DNA of 64,000 nucleotides, taken from positions 1,798,001 through 1,862,000 of the forward strand of contig WIUZ02000006.1 of assembly GCA_015956445.1 (NCBI GenBank), read 5' to 3'. Below are positions 57,659 through 64,000 of the stretch, piece after piece. The first letter of the stretch is position 1; each line of letters opens with the position of its first letter. Source of the stretch: Thelephora terrestris (lineage: Eukaryota > Basidiomycota > Agaricomycetes > Thelephorales > Thelephoraceae). Both the position numbers and the translations under genes were made by a program. The notes beneath the pieces are model-generated. The model ran no database searches. It saw nothing but the letters and a program-made list of their open reading frames with translations, and had not been told where the DNA came from.

Positions 57659-60600
57659 TCATGGTTCAAAGTCCAGGATAACAGATTCGGGTAGTGACTC
57701 ATGGAGTAATGCGAGAAAATGCCTGTTCCACGCCCGCATTGCTGCGTCTGACTGCCAAGGAGGAGGCAACATCAACAACCGCTTTCCTTTCGGATCGAGG
57801 ATCCATCCGTCATTCGTCACTTTGTAGCCAAAAGAAGATCTCCAAGGGGACTCCTGGGGTGCATGCTCGATATTATGTGACTGCGGAACGCCATAACCTC
57901 CGTTATCTTTTGGCCAGGAACGCACCATGTCTGCGCGGGCAAGCCAGAGGGTGTTATTGCCTGGATCAAACCACAGTGACTCTTCCATTGCACGTGAAAG
58001 ATCAAACTTCTGCCCGTCGGTTAAATTGTACACGCGCGTTTCATATATATCCGCAACGGCAACATGACGGAAATCGGGGGAGATCGCTGCGAAAAGCACG
58101 TGACTCGTCGGTTGAGCAAAGGTTATCGTTTGAGTGTTGTCCTCAGGTCCTATCCTTGTACCCGGAAGAGATTTTCTACCCAGTACGTTCCATGTGACGA
58201 CCTTCCCATCAGCTATAACGGCGATTGTGTTCCCAATCACCTTCAGACCGCGAACCTCCATGCCAGTGTCGATCGTCAACTGCGGGAGACCAGACTTGAG
58301 GTCGAGAACTACAACCACGTTATCTTTCCGCCGTGTGACCACTGCCAATGGCCCGTCGGAAAGAAAGTCCAGGATGAAAACCCGACTGTGTTGAGGAGTT
58401 GGGCTGGAGGGGGTAGTGGGGAGGTTTTCCGTGTGCCACAATCGGAGGCTGTAATCACCAAATATGATGATCGATTTGCCATCTGGAGAGAGGAGTGGGG
58501 TGGTAAATTCGCTACCATATTCGAGCTTCCCGTGGAGTATAGCCGGTTGGATGCTCCTTCCAGATGCAAAATTCTGATTTGGTGACTGAGGCCGCAAATG
58601 AGCGGCTATCGGAGGAAAAGGCCGGGAGGAAGGGGAATGTGCCATTCGTTTGAGGTAGAAGGAATTTGGAATCCCCGGTGTCCCATACAGAAAGTTCACC
58701 CCTGCGGAGGAGGGCGATTCTGTATGTTGCAAGAGGGGTTGGGGCGATCACAATATGTGCGTCGAGAATGTCGGGAACGTAAAGAGTCTCGACCAGTGTG
58801 AAGTTAGCTCTTGGGGTGAATCTGACTTCCCAGATAGTAATCGGTTTCGGCTCTGTGGTTGCAACCCGAAGGAATTCTCCGTGAGTCCAAACGGCCAAGA
58901 CCCTGCCACCTGGGGTATGAGAGCCATCGTGTACGTTGTACATGTGGATACCTGAGACAACATCGTAGATGGAAATCTTGAAGACAAAGGAATAAATATT
59001 AGAGACTCCAATCATTTTTCCATTGTTCGAGTATGTGACGATGGGCTTTGCGTAAAATTGTTGGTCGTGATGCGTGATGGCGCTGACTACACCACCCGTC
59101 TGGAGGTCCCAGCTAACGATATAGACATGTTGATACGAGTGACCAACGCATGTCAATAGGTGACTATCCGGGGAGAAAATTAGTGCCCCGCATTGCGCAA
59201 TATTCTCCATTCCCGGTGCACATTTGAGAGTTTGAAGTCTCTGGAGAGTTACAGAATCCAGAATATCCACCGTCGTGCTGTCAATTGGACTAATTGCGAT
59301 GAACCTATTGCACGATGACCACGCCGTACGATGAATTAGAAAGGGGCATGCGATGGCTGCGATATTTGAATCCCACGACACCAGTGCCCCGCGCACAACT
59401 CGCACGAAAGGTTGGGCGCTTGTCTCGTAAAGTTTCCGTATGATTGATGTTGTTGGGCACAGCACGAGCGCCGAGTGGTAGATGTGTGGAGAGGATGCGC
59501 TGATGATCTTGAAGTATCCGGTTACAAAACGGTAACAGTCATGGGCAAGGTCGAGTGTGGGTGACTCCTGAAGGAGGTCTGAGGAAATCCGTCTCATTGA
59601 CAACGGGGACTTGACGCACCTTTAACAAGCCTACAGCGGCTTGCAATGCATTGACCGCATTCTTAACAGCCCCAAGGACACTCAGTACTTCCAGCCAGAG
59701 CAAGAGTTGCCTCTCCAGAAACCGGTGAAGAGTAAAAGTGATTTGAGGCGCCGCTAACGATGTCGCGGGGCCTTCGACAAGGTGCGTGTGCCACGATCTA
59801 CACGCATATTGCAAAGCCGGATCGATAAATTCCTCAATCCTCTCCTTCAAGTCAGGGACATCTGAGTTGGCGACCCCGTCCTTGAGCCCGCACATGTTAT
59901 GCTTGAGCGTTCGATCCATTAGATTGAGACAATCGATGGAGAGCTGTAAGTGGTGGTCGGGAGGAAAGACGTGGAACCTCTGGTTTGTGCACCTATCCGG
60001 GTCGATGAGGAAGTCAAAGAAAGATTTATGGAAGGGTCGAACAGGGAAATCAATATCCCGGAAGATGAGAAGTGACTGAACCGACGATAACAGGGGAAAG
60101 ACGTCCTCAGGATCAAGGCCCAAGACCTTGGCAATTGTGGATGGAGAAAGGGGATTCGCGGCAAGGATCATGGCGCCTAACACTGAGCGGACCATCGGGT
60201 CATTGTCTGGACCGTTGACATCACTAAAAGCTTCCCGAAGAATTGACGTGTAAAGTAGATCGAGGGTAGTGTTTGCCGTAAGCCTTGTCTTTCCCTCGCG
60301 TGAGCTGCTCTCGGGTGATCGGAGAAGGAGGTCCAGTTGCTTTCTGGGGTTGGTGCTCGGTTTGTCGATGGACTTGACCGTTGCCACAGCATATACAAAC
60401 AACCCCCCTGCCCGTTCGCAAAGGAGGTCTAACTGTTCCTTCGTTGGCCAGTCATCCAAACTACGTCGGCGTGCCAGGTCCGAAAACTTGTGACCGAAGA
60501 ACAGTCGGATGTCATTGTCCACTCGACTTGGCTCGACCTCGTGGAGAACGAACACATCTGTTGCCTCTGCTAACATTGGGAGACGGAAACCTTCTCGGAC

Positions 60601-62509
60601 GCGTGGCTCCGGACGACCGGTGACAAAGAATTTGGCTTTCGGGATCTTGGATACAAACTGCCCAAGGATGGATAGAACGGCCGATGCGGGTTCCTCGTCT
60701 TGACATTCATCGAGTGCATCGATGACAATTACTGGTGAGATCTTGGACTCGTTGAGCGGCCGGACGATCAATTTTTCCATCTGGTTGTAGAGAGATTCGT
60801 GGGCGATCTCTGGATCCGACCGAACCAGACGGACAAAGTGCGATCGAAAGGCGGTGTATTTTCTAGCGAGCTGGACAGCGAGGGTGGGGAAGATGAGTTG
60901 GATATTGCTCCGATCCTCAAAATCTCGTGAGCAGAAGAAGGAGGCGCCAAGTTGCCCACATGCGAAAACCCTTTCCGCAACTGTCTGCGCGATAGTTGTC
61001 TTTCCCGTTCCGGCCAGCCCATTCAACCAGTAGACGGGGGGCTTAGCGGGGTCCCCAGTCCAGAGTTCGATCTCATCCAGCACGGCTCCGCGAGTTCCCT
61101 TCAGACAACCTCCGTGGCCACTATGTCGGAACTCAGCTCGCCGTGCACAGCGGAAGCCGTTGAGGACTGCCGCTTCATCTGCAGAATATTCACGTTAGGT
61201 ACCTATTATCGAGAACACGGGGTGGTCTGACCTGGATTCTATCGGGAGGTCATTTCATCTGTTCGGACGAAAAAGAGGATCACTCACTATCAGGTTATAT
61301 TCTTGATCACGGATCTTTGTTTGTTGTATTTTCTGTTGTCCTTATCAGCGTCGACAGGGGCGTCGAAGTCACCGACAAACCTGGTAATCGAATACAGTCT
61401 CTCGTAGATCTTCGAGAAGCTCGAATATGTCTCCATAGCCTTGAGAATGGTCATTAAGTGGTCGCGGTCGAGGCTCCTCTGATAGGACCCGCAGGCGCTT
61501 TTCGATGTTGTTGAGCTTTCTGAAAGAGACTCAGCACCAAGCGCAACGAGGAAACGATTGCATACTGTATCACTTTACTTCGGCGCCTCTGTTCCTCAAC
61601 ATCGCTCGGACGTGAATCAAACTGTTCCTCCAATGCGTTTATCCGTGAGAGGAGGACTGTGATCTTGTTTCCAATAGGAATAGTTTCCTGCAGATGAGTT
61701 CGTTAGGAAGGATCTTGAACAGTGAGTCACAAGCGAACATTGCAAGTAGTGTAAATGGCGGATAGGGTAGCTTTGAGGGGGTTGAATTTGTCCGTAGTTT
61801 CTTCATCCATAGGAATGGCGGCACTCCCAGTGGCTCTGTCCTCCTGGTTCCTCTCCGCAGCTAGAAGAAGTCAACACAAGCGGGAGGACTGGATGACCAC
61901 TGACACCCACCCTTAGTCTTCCCCGACTGGACAGTCTCATGTGCATCCTCGCCGACTTGGAGGTGGTCATCTTTGGGTACGTGAGAGGCGAGAGTCATTG
62001 GTGACCGCCCGGTGACTGTTCCTTGATTCTCGCGCTTCTGCGGATTTCGATGTTCTGATTCCCTCTCAGTGACGGTGGGGTTCTGAATAGAGCCTGCATC
62101 TGTAAAGTTCGAAAGGCCTTCCCTTTCGCCCTCTTGTTCTCGCTCGCTTGCCGCTATCGGGATTGTCGACATCGGCGCAATCAGCCGCGGGATAACGCCA
62201 CGTGTAACAGTATTCTGGGGCTCAGCGGTATGGGGTAACACACTGGACGCGGCGGGTCGTTGAGCATCATCGCTGTGCCTAAATGCAATCCTGGAACCAT
62301 TCCCATCCTTTACGGCTGTCACGATGGTCAGATCGACCCAAGTGATTTACAGACTTCGCTGAACAGGACATACTTCCGGGCCCAGTGGGGTCTGGGTTTA
62401 GGGCTGCGGCGGAGCTGAGGGCTCCGACGGCAATATGGGAAGGAGTTCCCTGTGGCGTCGGATGCTGGGAAGGCTGGAATAATTTCTTGAGCTTTTTGAA
62501 CCGCGGCAT
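57659..62509 (-). pseudogene. NLR-5: inverted NACHT-WD40 gene with a frameshift in the WD40 exon
   Basis: Same gene plan as NLR-2 on the opposite strand: start MPRFKKLKKLFQ at 62509, NACHT exon 61178-59620 with GLAGTGKTT and VIVIDALDE, WD40 exon 59567-57659. Compared with the other copies, two bases are missing at about 58540 (GGCTATACTCC instead of GGCTATATACTCC). Translation then ends after YTPREARIW, leaving the last 285 or so residues out of frame although they stay open to 57659. The short sixth exon, as in NLR-3, lacks the GT donor of NLR-2/4 (AATATAACC near 61291). Either a recent pseudogene or a truncated NLR with half a propeller. The intact low-complexity gene lies tail to tail downstream. 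Confidence 0.82.
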
Positions 62510-62612
62510 GTTGTAGGATCGATAAGGGCAAGCCTCCTCGGCGCCAAACCCCTCCCTTTCCGGCGAGGCTGTCTCTCTCTCGGCTACCCGCGGTCAAGAT
62601 CGCCTACAAAAA

Positions 62613-63107
62613 AACGCGATCGACTCCCTCCAAAAGCAGATAGACTTTCACGTCGGAGAGGTCAATCGGTTGAGATACGCCCAGAACTCTCACGTCCCTG
62701 TCTTCTGCCTGCCATTCGAACTGTGGGCGGAAGCGTTTCTTTACTCCGTTGAGTCCGGTCTTCGAGACAACGGCACGCGCTTTGCCACCGGAACGTTCAG
62801 CTTTCTCCAAGTGTGTAGACGTTGGAATGAACTTGTGGCCGTTAGTCTCCCTCAGCTTTGCGGTTGGTGGGTCGCGAGTGCTATCAAAGCGTGGCCTCCG
62901 TTCAACTCTCGGTCGAAAGGTGCTCCCATCTTCCTGAAGTGGCGAACTCTACTCCAGGATTCTGCACGATATGTCCTCATGGACCCCGCAATTCCGAGGT
63001 GGATCTGGGAACTCGACTTCACCGGTTCTAGCAGACGATTGGAAGACTTGTTATGCGCTTTCGATTCAAGCCCTTCTGTGAATGCTTGGTCCATCCGGAC
63101 AAATTGA
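62613..63107 (+). pseudogene. F-box gene fragment upstream of NLR-5, longest open copy
   Basis: Open for about 165 codons: LQKNAIDSLQKQIDF, VPVFCLPFELWAEAF, FSFLQVCRRWNELV, VSLPQLCGWWVAS, then PAIPRWIWELDFTGSSRR and a stop after NAWSIRTN. The first part matches the basidiomycete F-box-like motif; the rest is unrecognised. No in-frame ATG is visible upstream of the motif, unlike the copy at 33965. Full F-box proteins of this type are several hundred residues long, and all copies here end at the same point next to the spacer, so the ancestral unit already carried a truncated gene. Divergent to NLR-5, about 100 bp apart. Confidence 0.6.
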
Positions 63108-64000
63108 CCGTGTTATGAAAGGGTTAAAGTCGCCCTACTGCAATCTACGCATGCGCCCTGGCCCGTTTCCGGGAATAGGGAAGACACCGCGGGGACAACG
63201 GATAGGACCACCGGGTAGGAAACTCTCGGGCGAGTTTGCATGGCCACAGAACCTTCCGATTTTCATGTACAGGATTTCATCCATATCAGTCCTTTGATAC
63301 GGCATTGCACTATATATATGTTAAAGCAAAACTTGCAGATTGATGCATTTTACGCGACGAGTTTTTGATTGTTGGTTTATGACGTACGGAGCAGGCTAGC
63401 CCCTCCCGTAACTACCTTCTACCCTCTAAGGCTTGAGCGAAGCGTCGAAAAACGAGTGCTTTAGTTCTTCCAAAAAAGTAGTATTTCGACCCGCGGAAGT
63501 ACACGCAGGGGGTTACAAGGCCGAAACTACACATGTAACGTACACGGTGCTCTGGACGACGCCACCGTCTTTACGAGTTCGAGCCGTCGTTTTGAAGGCC
63601 AAACACCTCAGCACCATCCCAAGCTCGGTGGCGAATTCCTAAGACGGGTAGCGAGGCGATGTTCAAATTGGAGCAACCGGCAAGCTTAACCACATTGGGG
63701 GCACCCATGTGTATTCGGCGTCACAGAGTCAGCCAAGCTTTCAACGGAACACGTCGACTGACGTCCGCAGGAATGGCGACGGATTAACCTTATAACACCA
63801 GCTTTCGGGTGTGCGGCGCACAACTGTGGATCAAGCGCGTCTCGAGAGCTCCTCGAGAACTCGAGCGTCACTGGAGTCCTCGCTCAACCGAACGACGAGG
63901 GATTTGGGGCCAACTCTGCAGTGGAATCTTTACAATGTACAAAGATCCCTTTCCTCAACGCAGGTTGGACCACCACGATCCGACTTCAGTCCTAGGCTAC
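63108..64000. repeat. Inverted partial spacer S5 at the right edge
   Basis: Reverse-complement homolog of the distal spacer part (about 4650-5510 in S1, 14180-15125 in S2). It includes the P450-3'-end-like block at 63120-63290 and the block around 63560-63640 (VVLKAKHLS on this strand). It continues past the window edge, where a GH47/P450 relic would be expected. Confidence 0.7.

Noticed and set aside
1-64000. CRISPR arrays, bacterial operons, rRNA or tRNA genes
   Set aside because: No spaced short repeats, ribosome binding sites or RNA-gene structures were seen, and the introns show that this is fungal nuclear DNA.

Overview
The window looks like nuclear DNA of a basidiomycete, most likely an agaricomycete. 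Genes are split by many 45-70 bp introns with GT...AG ends. The gene content is NACHT-WD40 proteins of the agaricomycete NWD2 type, basidiomycete F-box fragments, cytochromes P450, a NIMA kinase, Erv1 and a GH47 mannosidase.

The left two thirds (1-41 kb) is a tandem array of NLR-type (STAND) genes. NLR-1 is cut by the left edge (ends 1421). NLR-2 (6240-11081), NLR-3 (20993-25848) and NLR-4 (34197-38995) follow on the same strand. Each has a divergent F-box fragment just upstream and a 4-5 kb decayed spacer carrying reverse-strand remnants of a P450 and of one GH47 exon. A Ty1/copia element with LTRs that look identical (15418-20519, 5 bp target duplication) sits inside the F-box fragment upstream of NLR-3. 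Behind NLR-3 and NLR-4 lie two truncated antisense copies of a low-complexity host gene.

The right third (41-64 kb) holds what look like the intact source genes: a convergent pair of 13-exon P450s, a 9-exon GH47 alpha-1,2-mannosidase, an ERV1 sulfhydryl oxidase, an 8-exon NIMA/KIN3-like kinase, and the intact low-complexity gene (55301-57253). This gene lies tail to tail with a fifth, inverted NLR (57659-62509, frameshifted in its WD40 part), its F-box fragment and the start of another spacer.

The layout suggests that a block of gene X, NLR, F-box, P450 and GH47 was copied repeatedly. The NLRs were kept largely open while the hitchhiking genes decayed. The NLR copies are patchworks of near-identical and divergent stretches, as expected from gene conversion or unequal exchange, and differences concentrate in short WD40 loop segments. 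By analogy with fungal NLRs, the array could be a fast-evolving recognition (immune or allorecognition) cluster; that role is inference. All exon models were read by eye from splice signals and paralog comparison.
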